Counted from the first letter of the stretch, positions 48,001-54,878 are shown. The stretch is 64,000 nucleotides of DNA from Zhengitettix transpicula (GCA_037074705.1 CM073591.1:9150587-9214586); one strand, 5' to 3'. Notes: generated by a model not told the origin, from the letters alone. Numbers and translations: made by a program.

Positions 48001-51000
48001 AATTAATTGTCCACGTCGTAGCGCTTGTTATATCGGACCAACGAAACGATCGACACATCATAAAAAAATAATAATAATTTCACATTTAACGTCCAAAAAT
48101 TATTCAGGTTCTGTCCCAACGTAAGTTAGACTGGCAACACTGTAAAGATTTTAGACCGAAGCTATCCCACACAATGTTGCCACATCACCGTTAATGTTAA
48201 AACCGACACAAATAATTTAAAATAAAATTTTACGATTCCTCACTGTTTGTACTCAATCAAATAATGTTCGTAACAGTTGTGCCAATGTAACAGGCGTTTA
48301 GACAATTTCTTTGTCAACTTTTTTTTTTAAAAAAAAAAAAAAGAATAATTTACGTTTGTTTTGAAAATTAATAATAAGGAAAAAATATCCTAATACAGAG
48401 AAAAGAAGTGACGACGTAAACAACAACCAACAACACAACAACAACGTTTCCTTGTTCCTTTCTTCAGGTGTTAAGAAAACTAAAAAAAGAACAACGTATC
48501 GCGCTACTTGTGTGTGTGTCTGTCTCTCTTGTGGGCTCTCCCCCCGCAAGCACCTGAAGTAAGGAACAAAGAAACGTTGTTGTGTGGTATTTAAATTATT
48601 ATTTCTTTTCTGTTTTCTTATAATTAAAACGTTTTGTAAGTAACACTGTAAATGTTAAACACAGCACTGTGAAGAAAAAGTAAGGTGAATTTATTTATTT
48701 ATAAAATATAAATTCTTTATTTATTCTTCCAAATGAATTTCATCCCCTATCAAAGTCATCCCCGTCCCTATAAAACGCACTTTTTCCAGTCCTCGAAACA
48801 GTCGGGTTAGTCTTGTTCCCGGTGTAGCCTTCAAGACCTTCTTCGATTCGGGTTTTATCTCCTCAATGGTGTCACAACGGCGTCCCCGCATTGGCCTCTT
48901 GAGTTTGTTGAACAGCCAGAAGTCGCACACGGTGGTTGCAGTGTGACGTGGTGCATCATCGTGGTGAAGGAACCAAGATAATGTTCCTTGTTGGCAGTTT
49001 GGCCCCGGGGGAAGGAATTCACAGTGCACCACACCACGACTGTCACCATGACCTTGATATTCGCTGGTTCCAGGGTCTCGGCTCCAGTAATGACGCATTT
49101 CCAAGTGGTCCTGACAGTCAGACAGCAAAGTTTCACACAACATCAACGCGACGCTTTTATTGCACCACCAATGGAGACTTGACGCGTCTGAGAAACACAA
49201 AACATTCTTCAAAATGGTTTGGGCTGAGCCAGATGATGTTCCAACACCATCAGCGAGATCTCTAATTGTCCATCATGGACGTGGCCCTCGTGGGTAGACG
49301 TTGATGGTCGTCCAGAGCGCTGCGAGGTTCGTCTCTGACCTCGTTGTACCACTCATAAACGTGCCGTAGTTTGATCACCAAAGGCCTTCAACGTGTGTCC
49401 CCCGCACAAGAATATTCCTTCCGCAAACACAAAATTTGGTGCAGGTTCTTTGCTCAACAAAATCACCCATAATTCACTTAATTGGTTGTTTACAAAAACA
49501 AAACACGTGTAACTCTGAGATAATTAAACCTGTTAACAAACAGACGCTTGGCAAATATTACATTTCTTTTAGAGCAACAGGCTACATGAGGGTGATCCAC
49601 ATTGGGCAACTCCCCTTTAATAGCATAGGAAGGGATTTGAAAGGGGGGATGCGGAATGGTAGAGGAAGGTAGCCAAGGGTTAACCAGGGGGCCCCGGGCT
49701 ATATTTTAAAGATCCTACCCGGCATTCGCCTAAAGAAATGCAGGGAAAACATTAGAAAAACCTGCATCGGGTAGGTCGGGCATTAGGTACTTGTCCCACG
49801 CCCTTCCCTAGATGGCGGGAGAGGAGTTTGCTGTGGGGACGCAGCATTTCCTGCTCCGTGCCTCGACCAGTTTAGGAGGCAGCTGGCCGACTATTCCAAT
49901 GGGAATAGCGGACAACTCTTACCGTATGCCCCAAGGTCTGTGACCCCGGAACATGCAACCTCTCAGAACAGGCCGAGGGCTTGTGGGAACTTAGTTCAAA
50001 AACGGAGAGGAAAAGACATCCCCAAAGGTAGCCCCTTCGTATCTCTCCTAAAAGGTTCTGCCTGCGAGAGAACATCCCTCGCAGGTTACCTGCAAGAGAA
50101 TCCTCTCGCAGGCTTGACAAATATTATAGACAGTCCTACCAACCTTATTTACCTGCCTTCCTAATACCCCGGGGAGTGTTAAATGACAATTTTGCCGTTT
50201 TGACACGATTGAGGAGATAAAAACCGAATCGAAGAAGGTCTTGAAGGCGACACCAGGGAACAAGACTATTCCGACTGTTTCGAGGACTGGAAAAAGCGTT
50301 GGAAAAAAGTGCGTTTTATACCGGGACGGGGATGAAATTCATTTGGAAGAATAAATAAAGAATTTATATTTTATAAATAAATTCACCTTACTTTTTGTTC
50401 ACAGTGGTATATAGTAGAAACATCTGTGATAAAAACTGCTCGAGTGCGTGTTGGCTAGGGACACACACGTACATCCGATGGAGAATACAAGAGAAGCATC
50501 CAGGTGGCAGAAGATACAGAGGTAGACCACGAAAGCGTTGGAGGAAGGACTCGGGAGACGGAGAACCAAGGCAATCGAAAGACAGCTTTGGAGGAAGATA
50601 GTCGCGGAGACCGACAAGGACCGTAGCGTCAAGTCAGTCAGTTATTTATTTAACACTATAAATTCGACGCCGCGCTCTTCCCTTCACAAAGATGGCGGAC
50701 AGCACGTGGCGCAAGCTTCCTTCATCCCAGGGCGGAAACACTGTAAATTATATTCATGCATAATTGTATTTTTTTAAATATATATATATATATATTTGCA
50801 ACACAACTGAAGAGGTCACAATCAGAGAACGAAACGTCGTGTTTAAAATTGGATTAAAAAATCTTTTCCTTTCACTTGGTCGTAATTGAGTGACATTGCT
50901 CCCAGTTGGATGTGAACCTAATTCGCTTGATCTGGGAGGCAGGTGCGTTGCGACGTTGCAACTCATCGTCTGCGAGGACTGTTCTCTCGCAGGCAGAACC

Positions 51001-53777
51001 TTGTAGGAGAGACACGAAGGGGCTACCTTTGGGGATGCCTTTTCCTCTCCGTTTTTGAACCAAGGTTCCCACAACCCGAGGCCTGTTCTGAGAGGTGTAT
51101 GTTCCGGGGGTCACAGACCTTGGGGCATACGGTAAGAGTTGTCCGCTGTTCCCATTGTAACAGTCGGCCAGCTGCCTCCTAAACTGGTCAAGGCACGGAG
51201 AAGGGAATGCTGCGTCCCCACAGCAAACTCCTCTCCCGCCATCCAGGGAAGGGCGTGGGACAAGTACCCAATGCCCGACCTACCCGATGCAGGTTTTTCT
51301 AGGGTTTGTCCTGCATTTCTTTAGGCGAATGCCGGGTAGGATCCTTAAACCATAGCCCCAGGGCCCCCTAGTTAACCCTTGGCTACCTTCCTCTACCCTT
51401 CCGCATCCCCCCTTTCAAATCCCTTTCCCATGCTATAAGAGGGGAGTTGCCACTATGTGGATTAGCCTATACATAGCCTGCCTACACACACACAAAAAAA
51501 AGTTGCGACGTTGTCACATCGCAGCTGCCTGTGAGTGGCCGGGGTCGCCTCGTGTCCCAGCATCCGTCGGTGTTTCCCCCTTGTATTTGCCCTGGCCTCC
51601 GAGGAAGCTGCTGCTGCGACGTTCCTGGAAACGCGATTAGATTATGGCGGTGAAGCCCCCGGCTACCAGCACACAGCTCATTATCGCTTCAGTAAGCATT
51701 CCAAAGTTAATAATGAAGGCCTTGCTTGCTGTACGTAATCTCTGCTGTTGATCATTGCGCTCTCAACATTCCAAAGTAACAACTGCTGGACGCCTCCTCC
51801 TCTTGGGCAAATGTCTGTCTCTGCTTTTCCTTGCGGCCTGTCCACCTCTTTCCCTCTCCTTGTCTAATTGACCGTGGACCTGCACCTACTGCGGAAGATC
51901 ACGTTCATCTTCGAGGAGGGACCTCTTTGAGTGTCAGTGGTGTTTTTGAGCTTCTCTCTACTTTGCCCAGTAACTGTATACGTCTTACCGCGCGAAAGGT
52001 CGTGGCCATTAGTGAAAAACCCAAGTTTTCCCCATTCCTAAGCCCTCGGGGGGAAAATTTCTGTGAGCCTAAAAATCATGAAATTTTTGCACAACCTTTC
52101 AGTTTTTCGCCGATAACAAAAGAATGAAGCGTTATACTGAAAATAATGTCCAGTGATGAATTGTAGAGGATGAAATTCTGTATGTGATGGTGGACTCGAG
52201 GACGGAATTAGGTCCAAGGAAGTGGGAGAAATCCTGCGTCAAAGTCACGGCATTTCCCAAGATAATGCAGCTTGTCGTATTTCTACTGCTGATATCTGCA
52301 AAATGGACGCCAGTGACGTCATTAGTAACGGAGTAAAGGTCGTAAGAAATTTAATTCTCTTTCCAACGCATGATCTGGTTTAGAAAAAACCCCATTCAAA
52401 ATGGCCGCTGTCTGCACACACGGGGCTGATGTCATGGCGCTCAGTGACGTCACTTGTCTGTGGGGCAGAGAATATTAACATGTCTAAGAGTAAGAAAGAG
52501 TCCAGCGTTTCAAAGAGTATCTACATACTTCTTCAAGGAACAAAGATCAGCAATCACATCTAGGGTCTTGGGGTGTATTCTCGGCCATTCTCAATGGACA
52601 ACACGTCTACTAAATGACTGGACCGCTCTTCTGGATACTGCGCGACTTTCATCCTTTGCATCCTCAACACCTTCATACTTTTCATTCAGGTCCGCTCCGG
52701 AACCGCCACGATATGAACGACGGTGGTCACATCCACCCACGTCTCGCCAGTACAGTACTGTGCAGGTCACTGGCCGCACCGCAACTGTCGTGCGAGTATT
52801 CACAACAACTGACTAACCGAGTGTAATTTGCGCAGCTGCTGGGCACGTGGTACGTGGTGGAGGTCCTCCCCGGCCCGCCGCAGACCTGCGAGGGCTTCCA
52901 GCTGGTGAGCCTCAACGCCAGCAGCCGCAGCCTCAAGTCCGAGGCGTTCATCATCAGCCGCTTCCAGAGGTCCGACGACGGCTACACGGTCTACGACAAC
53001 AGGACTCTGCTCATCGACAGCGACGAGAGAGACACGCTCGCCTCAGGTGAACAATCTACACCCTCGCGAAGGTCTCTGTCGGCCTTTCCAAGCGTTAGGG
53101 AAATCACAAGGGGATGAAATATAAAAACATGGTTTAACGGCCAATACTATCGTTGATTAGTTACTTTTTTGGGGTCTATGTGACGAATACTTCATATCCA
53201 GATGTATTTAGTATATAATTTCAACCCCCCTTAAAGCCCCAATAAGAGAGTGGGTGGAGGAAGGGGTTATATAACGCGGAAACTACCGAGATTGGTGTCA
53301 AATCCAGGGTTATGGAACTCGCTGAGTTTAATTCTGACATTCACTACGCCCCCTAGGACTGGGGCTGAAACAAATTTCCGTTAAAATCTTAAACGCGTAG
53401 ACCCAATTCCACCAAACTTTATACACACGTTACTCACAATCCAGGGACAAACACTGAGGGACCTACCACCTCTAGGGATCGGGATGGAATTTATAAACGT
53501 TCCTAAAGGGCCATTATTAGCGTGGAATAAAACGTTCTAGAAGTGTCGTCTCCTGCCCGCAGCCATGTACGACCACCTGGCCATGACCGACTACGCCCCT
53601 GACGGCAAGTACCTGAGCCTCACCGTGTGCAGAGGCGGCGAGAACTGGACCTACGTCTACAGCAGGCGCCAGCAGGTCAGCGCTGGCGACCTCGACGCCA
53701 TCCACGAGCGCCTCTCGCGGGCCAGGGTCATCAACGGCACCGCCCACATCAGCAACAGCTCCCTGTGCGTCTGGTGA
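25034..53777 (+). CDS. Secreted lipocalin (ApoD/Lazarillo/insect lipocalin type), three exons
   Basis: Joining 25034-25201, 52836-53046 and 53563-53777 gives one open frame: 190 aa from the ATG at 25055, or 197 aa from 25034. I prefer 25055 because its product starts directly with a hydrophobic signal peptide (about residues 3-18, cleavage near ASS). All three lipocalin signatures are visible (numbering from 25055): GTW at 52-54, TDY at 128-130, and an Arg after the last strand (YSRR, 152-155). It is followed by an amphipathic helix (about 161-174). Four cysteines (37, 67, 142, 188) fit two disulfides of the ApoD type. There are six N-glycosylation sequons. Lipocalins bind small hydrophobic ligands in a beta barrel and are secreted; the ligand here is unknown. 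Junctions are GT-AG with phases 0 and 1. Exons are GC-rich against AT-rich surroundings. Two AATAAA signals lie about 220 bases after the stop. Family call is secure, subfamily is not. Confidence 0.88.
25250..25350 (+). mobile_element. SINE relic, same family as 5466-5688
   Basis: cacactcctaaatccacaac then gtgtcgtgtaagatgacagt match the SINE body (ccactcctaaatccagaat..gtcatgtgagatgacagtc). The tRNA head is lost. Confidence 0.6.
25845..26520. repeat. Long TA-rich microsatellite block with 88-92-bp subunits
   Basis: Interrupted (TA)n for about 680 bp. From about 26230 a unit containing acgtatatttattatttata and tttatacataaatata repeats three times (about 26235, 26324, 26419). The Ile/Tyr-rich open frames on the minus strand are by-products. 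Confidence 0.95.
26600..27135 (+). mobile_element. Helitron-family fragment (plus)
   Basis: Starts near cttataaataaaaatgtatg, carries caaatctacacccgtggaga and cgctgagtttaattctgaca, and ends ..accaGCTAG|T at 27135 followed by a TA run. Shorter and more decayed than the 775-bp copies. Confidence 0.7.
27140..27186. repeat. (TA)n microsatellite
   Basis: Adjoins the Helitron 3' end. aaacatcagccaattttaag just after it is the inverse of cttaaaattggctgatgttt at about 25828-25847. Confidence 0.85.
27187..27738. other. Unrecognised stretch
   Basis: GC-richer part 27330-27520 includes actgcgcacgcgcat (about 27431). No gene supported. Confidence 0.4.
27739..28267 (+). mobile_element. Element A copy 4 with target duplication
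   Basis: Full length. Flanked by gtacttcatcagg just upstream (27721-27733) and directly after the A-run (28268-28280). The 5' stem-loop segment is partly duplicated (tctctcgcaggcagtacctg then ttctctcgcaggcagaacct). Confidence 0.92.
28268..28565. other. AT-rich spacer ending in (TA)n
   Basis: Nothing coding. TA run at about 28541-28565 precedes the LTR. Confidence 0.5.
28566..29185 (+). mobile_element. Solo LTR, family G copy 1 (620 bp)
   Basis: Begins TGTAGTGAATAAC and ends AAATGATTACA (inverted termini TGTARTG/CATTACA by comparison with copy 2). Contains gtccgcgggtctgagaagg, aatatatactcc (TATA-like), ctgctggcgcccaatcaa, an internal (TA)n and AATAAA near its 3' end. Flanks tatat/ataca are compatible with a short target duplication. 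Confidence 0.75.
29186..30117. other. AT-rich stretch
   Basis: Contains a Penelope-like tail motif (catgaagaaagaaacgttgt, about 29427) and the palindrome 29788-29818. No gene recognised. Confidence 0.45.
29788..29818. promoter_or_regulatory. Palindromic TGCGCAGT..ACTGCGCA with a CRE inside
   Basis: tgcgcagtgacgtcaccc followed by gcgctactgcgca: an 8-bp inverted repeat around TGACGTCA. The same layout with TGACGTAA is at 31058-31088. Function not shown. Confidence 0.45.
30118..30635 (+). mobile_element. Element A copy 5
   Basis: Full length with A-run 30627-30635. Flanks acattttaagagg (about 30099) and acatttgaagagg (after the tail) form a 13-bp target duplication with one mismatch. Confidence 0.9.
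30636..31584. other. AT-rich stretch
   Basis: Contains ctgcgacgaaacgtt (about 30654), the palindrome 31058-31088 and a reversed Penelope-like motif at about 31455-31545. No gene supported. Confidence 0.45.
31585..32097 (-). mobile_element. Element A copy 6
   Basis: Minus orientation, first of three copies in a row. Internal (GA)n expansion at about 31995-32013 interrupts the cggagagaggaggaggc segment. Confidence 0.87.
32111..32641 (-). mobile_element. Element A copy 7
   Basis: Minus orientation. Its T-run (A-tail) at about 32111-32119 directly follows the 5' end of copy 6. Confidence 0.88.
32653..33184 (-). mobile_element. Element A copy 8
   Basis: Minus orientation. Flanks ctcgtgctttac and ctcttgctttat suggest a target duplication that includes the 5' flank of copy 7, so it inserted beside an existing copy. 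Confidence 0.88.
33185..34219. other. Unrecognised stretch with Helitron remnants at the right
   Basis: A C-run at about 34044-34058 and gttgcactctgtccacgcg near 34107 resemble the Helitron family's variable part, ending cattacatagatag-like at about 34175-34190. No gene. Confidence 0.4.
34220..34417 (+). mobile_element. Mariner MITE (family M), 198 bp
   Basis: Ends acgagggtagtctgacaagt.. and ..gaatcttttcagacaaccctcgt, flanked by TA. Inside it keeps cagagatggcagcagcatcg from the 3' end of the parent (compare 20410-20430). Internally deleted and non-coding. Confidence 0.88.
34430..34590. repeat. About 140-bp repeat also at 37283-37415 and 39605-39730
   Basis: aaatgataaattaagaggat, gagtcagcctgacagaacaa and tgatcccttaatcccaagtt recur at the outer edges of the inverted LTR pair downstream. 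Confidence 0.75.
34675..35325. repeat. Long (TC)n microsatellite with ACTC and CCCTC variants
   Basis: About 650 bp of CT-repeat broken by tcac, tccc and tcgc variants. The 239-aa Leu/Ser-rich frame is a by-product. Confidence 0.97.
35727..37255. promoter_or_regulatory. Array of 20 perfect CRE octamers (TGACGTCA)
   Basis: Octamers start at 35727, 35814, 35880, 36190, 36265, 36327, 36382, 36460, 36527, 36579, 36647, 36713, 36781, 36885, 36949, 37021, 37050, 37118, 37199 and 37248. Most extend to TGACGTCATCA followed by C or G, largely alternating. Four site contexts recur in order (..CACCCCGG, ..CAGCATT, ..CACCATC, ..CAGATT), making a higher-order unit of about 230-260 bp. TGACGTCA is the known target of CREB/ATF bZIP factors; activity here is untested. 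Confidence 0.9.
35913..36141 (+). mobile_element. Mariner MITE (family M), 229 bp, inside the CRE array
   Basis: Ends acgaggcaggtctgtaaagt.. and ..ccgaaacttttcagaccaccctcgt in a TA microsatellite. Keeps gtgaagatggcaacactagt of the 5' end. Contains a (GT)n at about 36028-36058. It splits the CRE array between the third and fourth octamers. Confidence 0.9.
37417..37907 (-). mobile_element. LTR family F, copy 4 (minus)
   Basis: Minus-strand start TGTAGCGCGATAG at 37907. Same order of landmarks as 16800-18067: TA run, gggttgagagcttggcaagt, gccgtgacggatagataatc, gcacgtagg, cacgtgactgcctg, gaaagatcgatcc. No PBS array in this copy. The far end grades into the 140-bp repeat. Confidence 0.82.
37912..38280 (-). 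mobile_element. Helitron-family fragment
   Basis: ctcagcgacatccataacct, ttgactccaatctcggttgt and cacgtgcaggaactttgctc are shared with 11940-12260. Boundaries not visible; C-run at about 38014-38028. Confidence 0.65.
38281..38562. other. Unique spacer of the inverted LTR pair
   Basis: GC-richer, without recognised features. Confidence 0.4.
38563..39600 (+). mobile_element. LTR family F, copy 5 (plus), split by element A
   Basis: Inverse of 37417-37907. Interrupted at 39001 by element A copy 9 and resumes at about 39531 with ccggccagagatcaacaacg. The empty site can be read from the opposite arm (ccacggccaccagagatcaa). Confidence 0.82.
39001..39530 (-). mobile_element. Element A copy 9 with target duplication in a known empty site
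   Basis: Flanked by cggccagagat before (38990-39000) and after (about 39532-39542). A/T-rich tail ttttatttta adjoins the left duplication, as expected for a 3' poly(A) on the minus strand. Confidence 0.93.
39601..39835. repeat. 140-bp repeat (inverse of 37283-37415) and spacer
   Basis: ccatggtttaacttgggatt and ggatccgattgttttgcctt repeat the outer edge of the opposite arm. Confidence 0.65.
39836..40030. repeat. Tandem 'aaatactcccggtaccttaagag' decayed array
   Basis: About six loose units of 30-36 bp with agaaatactcccg and ccttaagag. Related to 12560-12790. Confidence 0.65.
40030..40228. mobile_element. Hairpin MITE, two about 85-bp inverted arms
   Basis: Left arm ccttaagatagtacc..ctagtggcgctaggtcaagg..tgttatcctcaggag; right arm is its inverse (actcctggggataaca..cccttgacctagcgc..gtactatattaagg). 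The loop is about 20 bases. TTAA at both ends would fit a piggyBac-type target. Non-coding. Confidence 0.82.
40229..41177. other. Unrecognised stretch
   Basis: A run of about 16 G at 40433-40448 and another at 40842-40850. The 135-codon frame at 40759-41166 has no recognised domain and composition is unremarkable. Confidence 0.4.
41178..41255 (-). mobile_element. Element A copy 10 (fragment)
   Basis: Only the 3' part: gttgggcaactcccctttaa to gcggaagggtagaggaac. Confidence 0.8.
41337..41858 (+). mobile_element. Element A copy 11
   Basis: Full length: cctgcgagggctgttctctc at the 5' end, ..gttgccctaaaaagaaaaaa tail. Confidence 0.88.
41859..42112. other. Unrecognised stretch
   Basis: No supported gene or repeat. 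Confidence 0.4.
42113..42270 (+). repeat. Left arm of a 1.5-kb inverted-repeat structure
   Basis: gtgcattactatgaggactg, ggtcttcatgtccttggttt, aataataataaggaactaag and tcacctcaacgagtgc are the inverse of 43455-43605. Confidence 0.8.
42271..43454. other. Interior of the inverted-repeat structure
   Basis: GC-rich in its centre, with C-runs (42596-42610, 43080-43091), a CA run (about 42812-42830) and a TC run (about 42836-42853). The 82-codon frame at 42327-42575 ([20 protein letters not shown]...) has a hydrophobic segment but no recognised family. No transposase seen. Confidence 0.4.
43455..43605 (-). repeat. Right arm of the 1.5-kb inverted-repeat structure
   Basis: Inverse of 42113-42270. 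Confidence 0.8.
43606..44254. other. Unrecognised stretch
   Basis: Short GA and G runs; no gene supported. Confidence 0.4.
44255..46129 (+). mobile_element. Helitron with internal subrepeats (1.9 kb, plus)
   Basis: Starts A|TCTTATAAATAAAAAAG and ends ..GGGCACCCAGCTAG|T. The body repeats units with gagattggagtcaaat, ggttatggatgtcgctgagt and tttcaacccctttcggactc at least five times (about 44760, 45050, 45260, 45540, 45770). No helicase is encoded, so non-autonomous. Confidence 0.85.
46143..46713 (-). mobile_element. Solo LTR, family G copy 2 (571 bp, minus)
   Basis: Minus-strand start TGTAGTGAATAAATCGG at 46713, end ..TAAATCATTACA at 46143. Flanked by ATAT on both sides (46139-46142 and 46714-46717). 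Inverse of 28566-29185, including tggacgtccatcg.. and the gggcgccagcagc block. Confidence 0.85.
46728..47515 (+). mobile_element. Helitron-family element (plus), relative of lipocalin intron 2
   Basis: Begins near cactatataaaaataaacgc and ends near acccgggcaacgacgggact, a decayed 3' end. Its central part matches 53050-53540. Confidence 0.72.
47516..48666. other. Unrecognised stretch with an inverted motif pair
   Basis: 48412-48475 (ending ttcttcaggtgtt) is the inverse of 48548-48600 (cacctgaagtaaggaacaaa..): a Penelope-like tail motif twice. The open frames at 47434-47811 have no recognised domain. Confidence 0.45.
48667..49460 (-). pseudogene. Mariner transposase relic (family N)
   Basis: Minus-strand frame over 48721-49209 reads [37 protein letters not shown] and [20 protein letters not shown] then IEEI. 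These are the second Asp (HHDNAPAH), third Asp (DFWLF) and C-terminus of mariner D,D34D transposases. About 25 residues between HHD and DFWLF are deleted and the N-terminal DNA-binding half is disrupted, so it is dead. Left end cactgtgaagaaaaagtaag is the probable terminal repeat. Confidence 0.88.
49461..49565. other. Spacer
   Basis: Ends with the left target-duplication copy of element A copy 12 (ttggcaaatattaca, about 49547-49561). Confidence 0.5.
49566..50113 (-). mobile_element. Element A copy 12 with target duplication
   Basis: Flanks ttggcaaatattaca and ttgacaaatattata. The 5' stem-loop is duplicated (ccctcgcaggttacctgcaa then gagaatcctctcgcagg). Confidence 0.92.
50180..50410 (+). pseudogene. 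Mariner family N, 3' end fragment
   Basis: cgattgaggagataaaaacc.. then gtgcgttttataccgggacg and catttggaagaataaataaa repeat the C-terminal coding end and 3' end of 48667-49460 in opposite orientation. It ends ttactttttgttcacagtg. Confidence 0.85.
50455..50600 (+). pseudogene. LINE C-terminal fragment
   Basis: [20 protein letters not shown] followed by RKRWRKD is the GRRxRGRPRxRW block near the end of many LINE ORF2 proteins; nothing else of the element is present. Confidence 0.55.
50601..50968. other. Unrecognised stretch
   Basis: (TA)n at about 50778-50794, then actgaagaggtcacaatcag and gaacgaaacgtcgtg (Penelope-like motif). Ends with the left target-duplication copy of element A copy 13. 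Confidence 0.5.
50969..51501 (+). mobile_element. Element A copy 13, best-preserved, with about 20-bp target duplication
   Basis: Flanks gttgcgacgttg..catcg upstream (50947-50968) and directly after the A-run (51502-51521). Good reference copy: 5' stem-loop tctgcgagg..ctctcgcagg, 3' end ..ctacacacacacaaaaaaaa. Confidence 0.94.
51522..52084. other. Unrecognised stretch
   Basis: No supported gene; gcattccaaagtta occurs at about 51697 and again near 51765. Confidence 0.4.
52085..52560 (+). repeat. Foldback-arm family, single copy
   Basis: Collinear with about 14560-15050: gtccagtgatgaattgtaga, gcagcttgtcgtatttct, ccagtgacgtcattag and gctcagtgacgtcacttgtc. It ends 275 bp before lipocalin exon 2. 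Confidence 0.85.
52836..53046 (+). CDS. Lipocalin exon 2 (GxW motif, strands A-D)
   Basis: Opens after ..TTTGCGCAG with [13 protein letters not shown], the first lipocalin signature, then Cys67 and FIISRF and [10 protein letters not shown] strand-like segments. Sequons NAS and NRT are present. It ends GCCTCAG|GTGAAC in phase 1. The 270 bases upstream show no recognised repeat; the acceptor has only a weak pyrimidine tract. Confidence 0.88.
53047..53562 (+). other. Lipocalin intron 2, composed of Helitron-family DNA
   Basis: From about four bases after the donor (acaatctacacc) to about 25 bases before the acceptor, this intron aligns collinearly with the repeat at about 46795-47310. Shared segments include aacggccaatactatcg, ttgattagttac, agtatataatttcaaccc, aaagccccaataag and aaactaccgagattggtg. 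The splice sites lie almost at the edges of the repeat. Confidence 0.85.
53563..53777 (+). CDS. Lipocalin exon 3 (TDY motif to stop)
   Basis: Follows ..CTCCTGCCCGCAG. Encodes [20 protein letters not shown] with the TDY signature, then a cysteine strand (TVC), YVYSRR, the C-terminal amphipathic helix, and SSLCVW before TGA at 53775-53777. The last cysteine (188) pairs in ApoD-type lipocalins with one near the N-terminus. Sequons NWT, NGT and NSS are present. Confidence 0.88.
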
Positions 53778-54030
53778 CCAACCTTGACGCTCGTCTTTCC
53801 CTCCGTAATTAAGTAAACTTCCCGCCGTTGGCTTCCACGAAGCTCCTCCTGTTAGACAAGCGCGACGTAAACAGACAATTTCAATGCATCGCCAAAGACT
53901 CAGCCTGGTAAAAATATTTGTAAACGCTTCAGTTTCTTGGCATTTTTTTTAAAAAAAACTGTTTTAGCCGTGTGATTGAAAAATTTTCCCCTGTAAATAA
54001 ATAAAACAAATCAGTAAACTCCAGACCAAT
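53778..54030 (+). other. Lipocalin 3' UTR with poly(A) signals
   Basis: Follows the TGA. Overlapping AATAAA hexamers at 53996-54001 and 54000-54005 are the likely polyadenylation signals, so the transcript probably ends near 54020-54030. Confidence 0.6.
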
Positions 54031-54394
54031 GTTCCTTAATTTACGTCACCTTCGCGAAACCGAGGTTTGATTCCGCACCATGACGATGACGTTGCTGCTA
54101 TTAATATATGTCAATGCAACCTGTTGGGACCAGTGTACGTGGACCTACTCAGTCCTGGAGATCCTGACGATGGTGATGGGCTCCAGAGGGCTCAGGGTGT
54201 TGAGCGGTAGGTGGCTGCTGTTCCCTGAAAGCGGCCGCCATTTTAAACACTCTAGACCAGTTCGCAGAATCCTCGACACAGATCCGCGTGGAAATTGTAT
54301 CTGTAATTGCCTCCGCTCTGCAATAGATTCTCTTTTACGGTAAGGATAATTACTGTGTGTGTGTGTAGACAGGCGATGTAAGCCTCGGACTGGC
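54031..54394. other. Intergenic DNA after the lipocalin gene
   Basis: An 87-codon frame (54080-54343) has no recognised domain; (GT)n at about 54354-54366. Confidence 0.4.
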
Positions 54395-54878
54395 CACGCT
54401 CCTCTTGTACCATAGGAAAGGGACTGTAAGCGGGGAATAGAGGAAGGCAGCCAAGGGTTAACTAGCCCCCCCCCCCTCCCCCGGGCTGTATTTTAAGGAT
54501 CCTACCCGGCAATTGGCCTAAAAGTGATGCACGGAAAACCCCCTTGCATCAGGTAGGTCGGGCTCTTGGGATACTTGTCCCACGCCCTTCCTTACGATGA
54601 CTGCGGTGGGGTTTGCAGCAATCCCCTTCTCCGTGCCTCGACCAGTTTAGGAGGCAGCTGGCCGACTGTTCCAATGGGAATAGCGGACAACTCTTACCGT
54701 ATTCCCAAAGGTCAGCGACCCCCGGAACATTCAATCTCTCAAAACCAGACCTCGGCATGTGGGAACCTTAGTTCAATAAACCAGAGAGAGAGGAGGAGGC
54801 ATCTTCGAAGGTAGCCCTCTGCGTCTCGCCGGGAAGGTTCCGCCTGTGAGAGCTCAGAATAGTTCCTACAGGCTTCCT
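54395..54878 (-). mobile_element. Element A copy 14
   Basis: Minus; 3' end eroded, 5' stem-loop present (cgcctgtgagagct.. variant). C-run at about 54467-54483. Confidence 0.85.

Larger units (their letters stand above)
25202..52835 (+). other. Lipocalin intron 1 (27.6 kb, repeat-filled)
   Basis: Donor GTGAGA at 25202, acceptor GCAG ending 52835. It holds about ten copies of element A, two mariner MITEs, two mariner transposase relics, Helitrons, two solo LTRs of one family and an inverted pair of another, a TC microsatellite, a CRE-octamer array and a hairpin MITE. No additional lipocalin-like exon was recognised inside it. Confidence 0.75.
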
